A DNA stretch of 64,000 nucleotides from Psychrosphaera haliotis. GTDB lineage: Bacteria > Pseudomonadota > Gammaproteobacteria > Enterobacterales > Alteromonadaceae. Each line of letters opens with the position of its first letter. Positions within the stretch are counted from its first letter, which is position 1. Below are positions 29,383 to 37,515 of this stretch, one piece after another. The translations under genes were made by a program, and so were the position numbers. The notes beneath the pieces are model-generated. The model was not told the DNA's origin. It searched no databases and saw only the letters and a list, made by a program, of their open reading frames with translations. The stretch lies in contig NZ_WOCD01000005.1 in the NCBI RefSeq assembly GCF_009728465.1, positions 912,011 through 976,010 of the forward strand. Reading direction: 5' to 3'.

Positions 29383-30195
29383 TTATTGATGCCTTGCCAT
29401 TTTTTTATAGAGCCGATTAAGGCCAAAAAAGTAACGGTGCTTTTTGAATAGGTAAAACAATCCTGCGAGGTGTGAAAAGTGGAACTTGCTGAGTTTAAAA
29501 CCACGCGATAACTCTTGTGCGTCGTGGATCATTGAAATGGTTGGTAAATAGGTAATTTTATAACCGGCTTTCCAAACTCGAATGCAATAATCTACGTCTT
29601 CTGGAGAGTAAAAGATGTTTTCGTCTAACAAACCCGTATCATCAACACAGGCTCGGCTAATTAACCAGCAAGCTGAAATCGCATAGTCCACATCAACTGG
29701 GTTCACTTCTTTGCTCAGCGGATGTTCGTTCGCTTCCATGTTTTTTAAGAATAAAAAGCGTTTTGCCTTTAACCATAAGGTTGGGAATGCGTCGCAAGAA
29801 AGTTGGAAGTTACCACTGGCATAAGTCAGGTTTGGAACCACTAAGCCACTTTCTGGGTGAGCTTGGTTATAGGCCATCATTTTAGACAAACAAACTGGAG
29901 TAATGTACGCGTCTGAATCTAGTACCAGAACGTAGTCGCCCGTTGATTGTTTTATAGCGCTATTGCGTGAAAAAGTGGTGCCAGTATTCTCTTTAAAAAA
30001 GATAGGCTTGATCACGTTTGGATATTTTTCTTGGTACTCTTTTAGTAATTCTACGCTGCCATCTTGGCTGCCGTTATCTACAACAAAAATTTCACAAGCT
30101 TGCTCAAACTGTTCATAAGATTCCAGTAGGGCGTTAAGGCATCGTGGCAATGTTTTAACTGAGTTAAACGATAATATGACGGCAGACACTAACAT
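29383..30195 (-). CDS. Glycosyltransferase family 2 protein
   Basis: A 270-residue GT-A transferase. The N-terminus 'VSAVILSFNSVKTLPRCLNA', then 'EIFVVDNGSQDGSVELL', is typical of GT2. The metal-binding DxD is 'YVLVLDSDAYIT', and 'DVDYCIRVWKAGYKITYLP' is the C-terminal acceptor motif often seen in rhamnosyl-type GT2 enzymes. It lies 3-4 bases from both neighbours in the XrtA operon and probably extends the lipid-linked glycan. Confidence 0.9.
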   Translation of the reverse strand: MLVSAVILSFNSVKTLPRCLNALLESYEQFEQACEIFVVDNGSQDGSVELLKEYQEKYPNVIKPIFFKENTGTTFSRNSAIKQSTGDYVLVLDSDAYITPVCLSKMMAYNQAHPESGLVVPNLTYASGNFQLSCDAFPTLWLKAKRFLFLKNMEANEHPLSKEVNPVDVDYAISACWLISRACVDDTGLLDENIFYSPEDVDYCIRVWKAGYKITYLPTISMIHDAQELSRGFKLSKFHFSHLAGLFYLFKKHRYFFGLNRLYKKMARHQ

Positions 30196-30198
30196 TGC

Positions 30199-31740
30199 TT
30201 ATTGTTCCTGTTGGATAAATTGAGAGAAGTATTCTAACAGTTGTGCTTCGCTTACTTCGGTTTGCTCCGCTGATATGATCAATGCTTGCCCACCAAAATC
30301 AGTTTGCAGCAGTTTGTTGATCACTTGATGGCCTTTTATTTGCCATTGGTTGGCTGAAGTAAACTCGCCTGTTTTGTAAACCAGCAATATGTTTCGTTGC
30401 TTAGTACCTAAGTTTACAATTTTAGTATGCTGTACCGTAACCGTTTGACGATTAATAGTTAACGGAACTTTACGTTGCGACTTAAGCGACCAGCGGTCTG
30501 GATTAAACAATCTGTTTTCAAAGTTAATCAGCTCTTTATCGCCACCTTCGGTAACGTATTCCACTTTATAAGCTGTGACTTTGTTATTACTTGGCAGTGC
30601 GGCTACTTGAATATTGTCTGCTGTAGGAAAGTACACAGCCCAGTGACTGGCAGAGTTTTGACCCGCGCCAATTTTGTAGAGGTCGTTAATGCTTTGCACT
30701 TTTTCTGCGTTTGCACCTTCAGCAGAACCTGCATTTTGGCTTTGTTGACCTACAACTGGCTGAGCTTGTGTAATTAAGTATTGAGTAAATGGCGCGATAC
30801 TTAAAGCGACCGCCACAACAGCATAAGCCAATGGTCTTGGTTTATTTGTGACAGGGCTGTTTGTAAGTGGTTGATTTGTGACTGGGCTGTTAAATTGCGA
30901 GCTCGTTTGGTCGCACAGTGCATTGCCTAACCAAATCAGCATAATCATCACAAAGCTGAAAAATACCCAGCCATAAACAATGTGGTCAAATCCAGTAGCC
31001 GCTTCCATATTACCTAAATGCGCAATAACAATGATCATAAATACGCGCATGCCATTGGCCAAAATAGGGACTAAAACACCAGACAAAATCATAACTACGC
31101 GGCGTTTATAGCTGTCGATATACAACAAGGCATAGAACACAGCGATTGTAATAGAAGAGATTAAAAAGCGAATGCCACTGCAGGCTTCAGCAACGAGGAA
31201 ATTACCCGCTGGAATAGAAATATAGAGTCCGTCGCTGTAAACCGGAATGCCAAAAAATTCGATCATGGCAATAGATAAAGCCGCAGTAATTTGTTGTAGG
31301 TGCGGAATTAAGAAGTCACCGGCAGGTACCGCTAAAAACAAAAATAGCAGTGCACTTTTTAGCTGCCAAAGGGCTTTAAAACCATATAAGGTCCAAACCA
31401 CAAATGGAATGATGGCCATTAAGCTAAGCTGCGCTAGTAAATTAATTTGAGCCAGTTCGCTGACTAACCAGCAAGCACTGAAAAACAGAATGCCTAGCGC
31501 TGCTAAAGGCTGCGAGGTATTGTTTTTTATCGGGTTTCTGTTTAACCGAGCAAAGATTAAAACCGCGGTAAGTGGAATAATAAATAAACCGTGGCTGTAG
31601 GTCTCTGAATTGAGCCACAGGTGTACCATGTCAGCAACGGTTTCAATATATAGTATTACTAAAAAGGTAATAAGAAGCGCGCTTTCAATGATTGCGCGTT
31701 GCATTGTTTTGTTGGTCCGTAACGTATTTAATATGTCCAT
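30199..31740 (-). CDS. xrtA: Exosortase A fused to an EpsI domain
   Basis: A 513-residue inner-membrane protein. Residues 1-280 have about eight spans and the exosortase catalytic set: Cys187 in 'VAEACSGIRF', Arg232 in 'NGMRVFM' and His253 in 'FDHIVYGW'. Residues about 300-513 form a periplasmic EpsI-type domain ('HWAVYFPTADNIQ', 'LLVYKTGEFTSANQWQI'). Exosortase A removes the C-terminal PEP-CTERM signal of surface proteins and attaches them to an unknown anchor, in a pathway tied to exopolysaccharide synthesis. The fusion to EpsI is the usual form for XrtA. No PEP-CTERM substrate is encoded in this window, so the clients lie elsewhere. Confidence 0.95.
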   Translation of the reverse strand: MDILNTLRTNKTMQRAIIESALLITFLVILYIETVADMVHLWLNSETYSHGLFIIPLTAVLIFARLNRNPIKNNTSQPLAALGILFFSACWLVSELAQINLLAQLSLMAIIPFVVWTLYGFKALWQLKSALLFLFLAVPAGDFLIPHLQQITAALSIAMIEFFGIPVYSDGLYISIPAGNFLVAEACSGIRFLISSITIAVFYALLYIDSYKRRVVMILSGVLVPILANGMRVFMIIVIAHLGNMEAATGFDHIVYGWVFFSFVMIMLIWLGNALCDQTSSQFNSPVTNQPLTNSPVTNKPRPLAYAVVAVALSIAPFTQYLITQAQPVVGQQSQNAGSAEGANAEKVQSINDLYKIGAGQNSASHWAVYFPTADNIQVAALPSNNKVTAYKVEYVTEGGDKELINFENRLFNPDRWSLKSQRKVPLTINRQTVTVQHTKIVNLGTKQRNILLVYKTGEFTSANQWQIKGHQVINKLLQTDFGGQALIISAEQTEVSEAQLLEYFSQFIQQEQ

Positions 31741-31741
31741 A

Positions 31742-32593
31742 TTAGTCTTCTAAGTAAACGCTCTGCATGGTGTCCCACTGATGATCCTTCAGCAGTTGAA
31801 CAATTTTACCTTCCATTTTTGACAAGTTCACGTAATGCCTAAATTTAGACAGCACTGGCGCGTCTTTAATGCGAGGCTGTTCGGCATCTATTTCCCAAGG
31901 GTGGAAGTAGAAGCTGTAAGGCGCGTTTTCTTCTTGCTCAAATTTTTGAATTCGACGTTTTGACAACCAATATGGGTAAAGTCGGAAGTAACCACCGCCG
32001 CCAATGCCTTTATTTTTATGATTTTTTCTTATGGTTGGTACTGGAATTTCAATAATGCCTTCAGGGCGATCGTATTTAAAACGAGGCCAGTCAGGAACAC
32101 CATAAAGGTCATGTTCAATTGGGTAGGTACTTGAGCTGTATTTAAAACCAAGCTCAACTAACGTTTCGTAGGCCCACTCATTGGTATCGTTGATGCTAAA
32201 GCTTGGCGCACGATATCCGTTGATAGACTTGCCTAAAGTATCTTCTAAAAAGGATTTAGAGCGATAAACGTCTTCTTTAAAGACTTGTTGAGTTTGGGTA
32301 GTTGCTCGGCGATGGGCAAATCCATGGCTGGCTACTTCATGCCCGCGCTTGTCTATTTCAGTGACTAAGTCTGGAAATTTTTCTGCAACAGCGCCTAAAA
32401 TAAAAAACGTAGATTTAGCGCCATGCTCATCAAACAGGTCTAAAAGGCGGCGGGTATTGTTGTCTACACGATGCTCTAAGTTAGGCCAGTCTTTTTGTGA
32501 AAATAAGCTATCAAAAGCAGAAACGTGGAAATAGTCTTCCACGTCTACAGTCATTGCATGTGTTTTTTTCTGTGCGGGCTGCTTGGCCGACAT
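31742..32593 (-). CDS. XrtA system polysaccharide deacetylase (TIGR03006-like)
   Basis: A 283-residue NodB-fold deacetylase. The family hallmark 'AMTVDVEDYFHVSAFDS' is near the N-terminus, with 'STFFILGAVAEKFPDLV', 'GHEVASHGFAHRRAT' for metal binding, 'NGYRAPSFSINDTNEW', and a C-terminal 'YSFYFHPWEIDAEQPR'. In XrtA loci this enzyme probably de-N-acetylates the exopolysaccharide. It has no visible signal peptide. It lies 2 bases from the phosphoglycosyltransferase and 1 base from exosortase A. Confidence 0.95.
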   Translation of the reverse strand: MSAKQPAQKKTHAMTVDVEDYFHVSAFDSLFSQKDWPNLEHRVDNNTRRLLDLFDEHGAKSTFFILGAVAEKFPDLVTEIDKRGHEVASHGFAHRRATTQTQQVFKEDVYRSKSFLEDTLGKSINGYRAPSFSINDTNEWAYETLVELGFKYSSSTYPIEHDLYGVPDWPRFKYDRPEGIIEIPVPTIRKNHKNKGIGGGGYFRLYPYWLSKRRIQKFEQEENAPYSFYFHPWEIDAEQPRIKDAPVLSKFRHYVNLSKMEGKIVQLLKDHQWDTMQSVYLED

Positions 32594-32595
32594 AG

Positions 32596-34014
32596 TTAAC
32601 GACCTTTACCAAATAAAATGATTTCTATGGTTCTAACCAATATTAATAAGTCTAAAAGAATACTGCGACGCTTAATGTAATACAGGTCGAATTTTAGCTT
32701 CTCTAGGGAGTCATTAACACTTGAACCATATGGATAGTTTAGCTGTGCCCAACCTGTTAAGCCTGGCTTAACATTGTGACGATGATTGTAATAAGGAATT
32801 TCTTTAATTAGTTCTTTAACAAATTCAGGACGTTCAGGGCGAGGGCCTACAAAGCCCATTTCGCCTTTAAAAACGTTAAATAATTGCGGCAATTCGTCTA
32901 TGCGATATTTACGTAAGGCATTACCAATTTTAGTTACGCGGTCGTCGGTTTTCTGAGCCCACTGCGCGCCGTCTTTTTCTGCGTCTTGACGCATACTTCT
33001 AAATTTGATGATTTCGAATAAGTGCCCATCCATACCAACACGAGTTTGCTTATAAAAAATGGTTCCGCCTTTTTTGCGGCCATCTTCTAGGTATATAAGT
33101 GCCATGGTGATAAGTAATATTGGCCAAGTTAATAAAAATACAAACACGGCTAAAATAACGTTAAATACGTAGTCTGCTGCAACACGAATGTAGTGTCTTG
33201 ACTGGAAACCGTTTGAGTAAATAACCCACGAAGGATAAATAAGGTTAACGGCAACTTGTCCCGTTTCTTCTTCAATAAAGTCTAAAATGTCTTTTACAAC
33301 AACTCCGCCCATTTTACAGTCGAATAGTGACTCTAAAGGTAATGAGCCTCGGCGCTCATCAGGTGCAATAACGATTTCGTCAATTTGGTTTTCTTGAACA
33401 AACTCATGCAAGTCGTCTAATGACTCTAACTTAATAATGTTCTCACGCTTGAGCTCATCTTCTTTATCTGAATCTAGCGGGATAAATCCAATGAGTGAAA
33501 AGCCTCTGCGGTCTGATTCACGACGCATTCTTTTTTCAATAATAGAAGCGCGTTCACCAGCACCAATAACAACAACACGCTTTTTAGTAATACCAAACAT
33601 TTCAAAGGTATTGGCTAAATAACGAATGGTGAATACCAGCGTGACAATTAATAGGATATAGGCTGCAAAAAGAAGCGGTAGAATTTCAGAAGAGGTAAAT
33701 ATGTTAAAAACAACAATTTCAAAAATAGTGAAGGTCATTGCGCCACTAACTAAACAACGGCGGAAAATACCAACATGGCTGTCACGTAATTTTATGTCGT
33801 ATAAACCAACGGACAAATTAGTAACAATAAACAAACTTGCGATAGATATTGGCAGGACCCACCACACTTCTTTATAAGCGGGGACAAAGTCTAAGTCATA
33901 AAATTCAACGGCCCAAAAGCCAAGTAAGCCAACGGTTAGCGCAACAAGCCAATCCATCATCATCAGAGTATTACTACGATGATTAATAGGCTTTTGATGA
34001 AATACCTTTTTCAA
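32596..34014 (-). CDS. Exopolysaccharide biosynthesis polyprenyl glycosylphosphotransferase (TIGR03013-like)
   Basis: A 472-residue enzyme that starts repeat-unit synthesis by moving a sugar phosphate to undecaprenyl phosphate. The first half has several membrane spans and a CoA_binding_3-like domain ('KKRVVVIGAGERASIIEKRM'). The catalytic C-terminal part has 'FYKQTRVGMDGHLFEIIKFR', 'RKYRIDELPQLFNVFKGEM', 'FVGPRPERPEFV' and 'RHNVKPGLTGWAQLNYPYG'. It is the first gene of the long minus-strand operon. The TTG start is supported by AGGA about 8 bases upstream; an ATG 17 codons in is the alternative. Confidence 0.93.
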   Translation of the reverse strand: MKKVFHQKPINHRSNTLMMMDWLVALTVGLLGFWAVEFYDLDFVPAYKEVWWVLPISIASLFIVTNLSVGLYDIKLRDSHVGIFRRCLVSGAMTFTIFEIVVFNIFTSSEILPLLFAAYILLIVTLVFTIRYLANTFEMFGITKKRVVVIGAGERASIIEKRMRRESDRRGFSLIGFIPLDSDKEDELKRENIIKLESLDDLHEFVQENQIDEIVIAPDERRGSLPLESLFDCKMGGVVVKDILDFIEEETGQVAVNLIYPSWVIYSNGFQSRHYIRVAADYVFNVILAVFVFLLTWPILLITMALIYLEDGRKKGGTIFYKQTRVGMDGHLFEIIKFRSMRQDAEKDGAQWAQKTDDRVTKIGNALRKYRIDELPQLFNVFKGEMGFVGPRPERPEFVKELIKEIPYYNHRHNVKPGLTGWAQLNYPYGSSVNDSLEKLKFDLYYIKRRSILLDLLILVRTIEIILFGKGR

Positions 34015-34061
34015 GTCAGTTCCTAGTTCTAGATGAAGTTGTTATTATTTTTGTAACAGAT

Positions 34062-34090
34062 ACTTTAACTTATTGTAAGCAGACTGTCAT
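34062..34090 (-). promoter_or_regulatory. Candidate promoter of the minus-strand exopolysaccharide operon
   Basis: Reading the minus strand, ATGACA (-35, rc of 34085-34090) is followed after 17 bases by TAAAGT (-10, rc of 34062-34067), about 40 bases before the TTG start of the phosphoglycosyltransferase. On the plus strand a perfect TATAAT at 34101-34106 precedes the export gene but lacks a good -35. Inference from consensus only. Confidence 0.4.
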
Positions 34091-34153
34091 TTCGAATAAA
34101 TATAATAGTTCACATTTATTATGATTTGATTACAATCTCTATTGATACATATT

Positions 34154-34795
34154 ATGGACAACAAAAACAAGAGTGAATTTGCCGTGAAAATATTAATACT
34201 ATTAGTGTGTGTTCTTGCCATGATTGGCTGTTCAACCAACCGCTTGCCTACGGCAACGGTAAAACCTTCCGCAATAGCTAGTGTTGATGATTATCAATAT
34301 CTCATTGGCCCTGGCGACTCCGTTAATATTTTTGTCTGGCGAAATCCTGAAGTGTCCGGCAGTTTTATGGTTCGTCCTGATGGAATGATTACCACTTCGT
34401 TGGTAGAAGACATTCCTGTTTCGGGCAAAACCCCAACGCAATTAGCACGCGAAATTGAAGTGGTGCTAGGTCAATATATTAAATCTCCAATTGTTACTGT
34501 AAGTGTGGGCGGCTTTGTTGGGCCGTTTACTGAGCAAGTGCGCGTTATTGGTGAAGCATCAAATCCGATGGCCGTAAATTATCGCCAGAATATGACCTTA
34601 CTTGATTTAATGATTCAGGTAGGTGGCTTAACTGAGTTTGCCAATGGCAACAGTGCCGTTTTAGTAAGAGTGATTAATGGCGAGCAAACTGAGTTTGAGC
34701 TGGAGCTTGATGATTTGATTAAACAAGGTGACATTTCTGCAAACGTAGATATTTTGCCGGGCGATATTATTATTATTCCTGAAGATTGGTTCTAA
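34154..34795 (+). CDS. XrtA/PEP-CTERM system exopolysaccharide export lipoprotein (Wza/BexD family)
   Basis: A 213-residue outer-membrane lipoprotein. The lipobox is 'VCVLAMIGCSTN' (Cys26 from this ATG). Next comes the Poly_export domain 'YLIGPGDSVNIFVWRNPEVS' with 'SFMVRPDGMITTSLVEDIPV' and a SLBB-like segment 'VRVIGEASNPMAVNY'. It forms the export channel for the polysaccharide with the chain-length protein that follows. The start could also be GTG at 34184, which gives a compact signal (MKILILLVCVLAMIGC) and has AGAGTGA just upstream. It begins the plus-strand arm of the divergent XrtA core. Confidence 0.92.
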   Translation: MDNKNKSEFAVKILILLVCVLAMIGCSTNRLPTATVKPSAIASVDDYQYLIGPGDSVNIFVWRNPEVSGSFMVRPDGMITTSLVEDIPVSGKTPTQLAREIEVVLGQYIKSPIVTVSVGGFVGPFTEQVRVIGEASNPMAVNYRQNMTLLDLMIQVGGLTEFANGNSAVLVRVINGEQTEFELELDDLIKQGDISANVDILPGDIIIIPEDWF

Positions 34796-34821
34796 ACCAT
34801 TTATAAAGAATAGGTAGTTTG

Positions 34822-34849
34822 CTTTCCTGAGAGTTAACTCTTAGGAAGG
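34822..34849. repeat. 28-bp near-perfect palindrome between the export and chain-length genes
   Basis: All 14 half-site positions pair if two G-U pairs are allowed; the centre is AGAGTTAACTCT. It starts 27 bases after the export gene stop and ends 72 bases before the next start. No T-run follows (CAGTAAAG), so it is not a standard terminator. It could stabilise or pause the transcript between the two genes, or bind a dimeric regulator. Confidence 0.7.
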
Positions 34850-34921
34850 CAGTAAAGTTGCAATATAGAGTCGCTATATAATGTTCGATTCTAAAGTAGT
34901 AGTTAATAAAGGGATTAGTAA

Positions 34922-36508
34922 ATGCAGGACCTGCAGGCCACCATTCAGCAAATACTGGATTATTTAAAAGGTATTTGGATTAAAAAGCGGTTTATTATTA
35001 TATCAACCTGGTTGATATGTCCGCTTGGATTAGTATTAGTGGCAAAAATGCCAGACGTGTATGAGTCTCAGGCTAAAGTGTATGCAGATACTCGCTCTAT
35101 GTTAAAACCTTTACTTCGCGGATTAGCAATACAAAATGATCCGAAAGAAGAAATTAACGCCATTGCCAAAACGTTAAAGTCGACCCCAAATTTAGAAGAC
35201 ATCGCCCGTAAAGCTGATTTAGATATTTCCGCTAAAACGCCGCAAGAGTTTCAAAATGTGGTAGAAAGTCTGCGTAAAAAAATCATCTTTGATAGCTCAG
35301 GACGCGCGAGCATTTATTCAATCTCCTTTGAACATCCAGATCCTCAAGTGGCTAAACGAGTGGTGTCATTAACATTGGATAAGTTTGTTGAATCGGCGCT
35401 TGGCCAAAACCGTCAAGACAGTACTTCAGCAAGTAACTTTTTAGATGAGCAGCTACAAGAATATGCGGCAAGACTTTCAAACGCAGAGCAACGTTTAGCG
35501 GACTTTAAAAAACAGTATGGTGATTTATTACCAGAATCTGGTGGTTCTGGCTATTACCAGCAACGTTCGCAACTAAAAAACCAAATAGAATCCATTAATT
35601 TAGAATTATCTGAAAAACAAACGCAGCTACAAAGCTTAAAGAGCAAGTTTGCCACAAGTACGACAAATGAAGGCAATCCTGACAACGTTAATATTGCCAC
35701 GCAGTACGACGACCGAATTTCACAAATGCAAGCTAACTTAGATGACCTGCAAATTCGTTTTACGGATAAACACCCTGACGTAGTGCAAACAAGAGAACGC
35801 CTTGAAGCATTGCAGGGTCAGCGTAAAGCAGAAATTGATCAGCTAATGAAGGGCTTGTCGAATGGCGAACTAGCCGCAGGTAGTTTGAGTGAGAACGCTA
35901 TTGTTCAGCAGCTAACCATTGTGATTAATAACTTAGAAAGCAACATTGCTTCGTTAAATGTTCGTAAACAGAGCTACACTGATAAGTTAGATGGTTTGGA
36001 ACAAAAATTAGAACTCATTCCTGATATTGAAGCTAAACGCACGGCGCTTAACCGTGATTACGGCATAACTAAGCGTAAGTATGAAGACTTGTTAGGCAGA
36101 AAAGAGTCTGCAGATTTATCAAGAAAAGCAGATTTGTCTGCTGAAGATGTTCAATTTAGAATTATTGAGCCACCGGTTGTACCGCTGTCGGCTTCTGGTC
36201 CTAAACGTCCGTTGTTGTATACCGCTGTACTCATTATTAGCTTAGGTGCAGGCATGGCAATGGCATTTTTGTTCAGCCAAATTAATCCTGTGATTATGAG
36301 TGCCAGCCAATTGTCAAAAATTACCAATAGGCCAATTTTAGGTGCGGTTACAGACATTAATTTAGAAGCAATTAATAAGCGCGACAAACGAAGAATGTTG
36401 GTTTTTGCTGCGTCTACTACTGTGATTGTTGGTATTTATTTGTTCTTTATGGTGTCGGAAATTGTTCTTAAGAAAACACCGTTGCAGTTATTGGAGAGAT
36501 TCCTATGA
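34922..36508 (+). CDS. XrtA system polysaccharide chain length determinant (TIGR03007-like)
   Basis: A 528-residue Wzz/PCP-type inner-membrane protein. One span lies near residues 22-42 ('FIIISTWLICPLGLVLVA'), a long periplasmic coiled-coil-rich region covers about 160-380, and C-terminal spans lie near 425-447 and 485-505. The Pro-rich segment before the second span, 'IIEPPVVPLSASGPKRPLLY', is the conserved PCP motif. It controls polymer length and links to the export lipoprotein. It overlaps the autokinase gene by 4 bases (ATGA), so the two form a split tyrosine-kinase pair. Confidence 0.93.
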   Translation: MQDLQATIQQILDYLKGIWIKKRFIIISTWLICPLGLVLVAKMPDVYESQAKVYADTRSMLKPLLRGLAIQNDPKEEINAIAKTLKSTPNLEDIARKADLDISAKTPQEFQNVVESLRKKIIFDSSGRASIYSISFEHPDPQVAKRVVSLTLDKFVESALGQNRQDSTSASNFLDEQLQEYAARLSNAEQRLADFKKQYGDLLPESGGSGYYQQRSQLKNQIESINLELSEKQTQLQSLKSKFATSTTNEGNPDNVNIATQYDDRISQMQANLDDLQIRFTDKHPDVVQTRERLEALQGQRKAEIDQLMKGLSNGELAAGSLSENAIVQQLTIVINNLESNIASLNVRKQSYTDKLDGLEQKLELIPDIEAKRTALNRDYGITKRKYEDLLGRKESADLSRKADLSAEDVQFRIIEPPVVPLSASGPKRPLLYTAVLIISLGAGMAMAFLFSQINPVIMSASQLSKITNRPILGAVTDINLEAINKRDKRRMLVFAASTTVIVGIYLFFMVSEIVLKKTPLQLLERFL

Positions 36509-37509
36509 GCTCTATAGAAAAGGCGATGCAACGCCAAGGTGAAAAGGCAAAGTTTGGGCAACCAACGACCACAAACGATACAGAGAACCAAGCGGTTGAG
36601 GCAAAGCCTGACGCTGATGTAGCTGGAGCTACAACGGACTCGGTAGCTGCTAATCCAGAAGTTTCTAATGAAGAAATGCTAAGCCAGGATGTTTCCAACC
36701 CAAGTGCAACTGTTCCTGAAGTTTCTAGCCAAGATGCGACGGTAGTTTTTAGTGAAGAAGCCCAACCGGCACAACAGAACAAAGATTTGTTTATTGATAT
36801 TGAAGGACTTGAAGCGAAGGGATTTGTTGCGTTATCAAGAAAGCGTACCTTAATAAACGAAGAGTTTAGAAGCATTAAGCGTAAAGTATTAAACAATGCC
36901 TTTGGTGGACTAGCAAAAACGCTAAATCACAGTAATTTGGTACTTGTTTCTAGCTCAAGACCAAATGAAGGTAAAACTTTCACAGCGGTTAACTTAGCGT
37001 TAAGTATTGCCTTAGAGCAAGACAAAACCGTACTGCTCGTTGATGCTGATGTACTAAAACCTAGCGTGTCTAAAACGTTAGAGATTGGTGCTAATGTTGG
37101 CTTAATAGAATATTTGACCGGTGAAGAGGAAAACGTTTCTTCGGTTATTTATCACACCAATATTGAAAATTTAAAAGTGATACCAGCGGGTTTACCACAC
37201 CATTTATCAAACGAGCTGTTGTCTAGTGACAAAATGTTGAAGCTTTGCCAAGAGTTTGCTAACCGTTACCCAGACCGTATTGTGGTATTTGATTGCCCAC
37301 CATTATTAGGTGTAAACGAAACTGCCTTAATGGCTGAGCAATGCGGCCAAGGCGTGATTGTGGTTGAAGAGTTTAAGTCTAAAGTATCTGAAGTTAAACA
37401 GGCTGTTGATTTGCTACCTGAGTCTATGGCGGTAGGTTTTGTACTTAATAAAGTGACGGATCCTTCAGAAACTCAAGGTTACGGCTATTACTACGGAACT
37501 GGAGCATAA
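36505..37509 (+). CDS. XrtA-associated tyrosine autokinase (TIGR03018-like)
   Basis: A 334-residue cytosolic BY-kinase. Residues 1-95 are a low-complexity Ala/Glu/Ser/Thr region. Then come the Walker A 'SSSRPNEGKTFTAVNLALS', the Walker A' 'KTVLLVDADVLKPSVSK' and the Walker B 'RIVVFDCPPLLGVNE'. The C-terminus 'TQGYGYYYGTGA' is the Tyr cluster that is autophosphorylated. With the chain-length protein it regulates polymerisation and export. The extended N-terminus is longer than usual and probably disordered. Confidence 0.93.
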   Translation: MSSIEKAMQRQGEKAKFGQPTTTNDTENQAVEAKPDADVAGATTDSVAANPEVSNEEMLSQDVSNPSATVPEVSSQDATVVFSEEAQPAQQNKDLFIDIEGLEAKGFVALSRKRTLINEEFRSIKRKVLNNAFGGLAKTLNHSNLVLVSSSRPNEGKTFTAVNLALSIALEQDKTVLLVDADVLKPSVSKTLEIGANVGLIEYLTGEEENVSSVIYHTNIENLKVIPAGLPHHLSNELLSSDKMLKLCQEFANRYPDRIVVFDCPPLLGVNETALMAEQCGQGVIVVEEFKSKVSEVKQAVDLLPESMAVGFVLNKVTDPSETQGYGYYYGTGA

Positions 37510-37515
37510 AGCACG

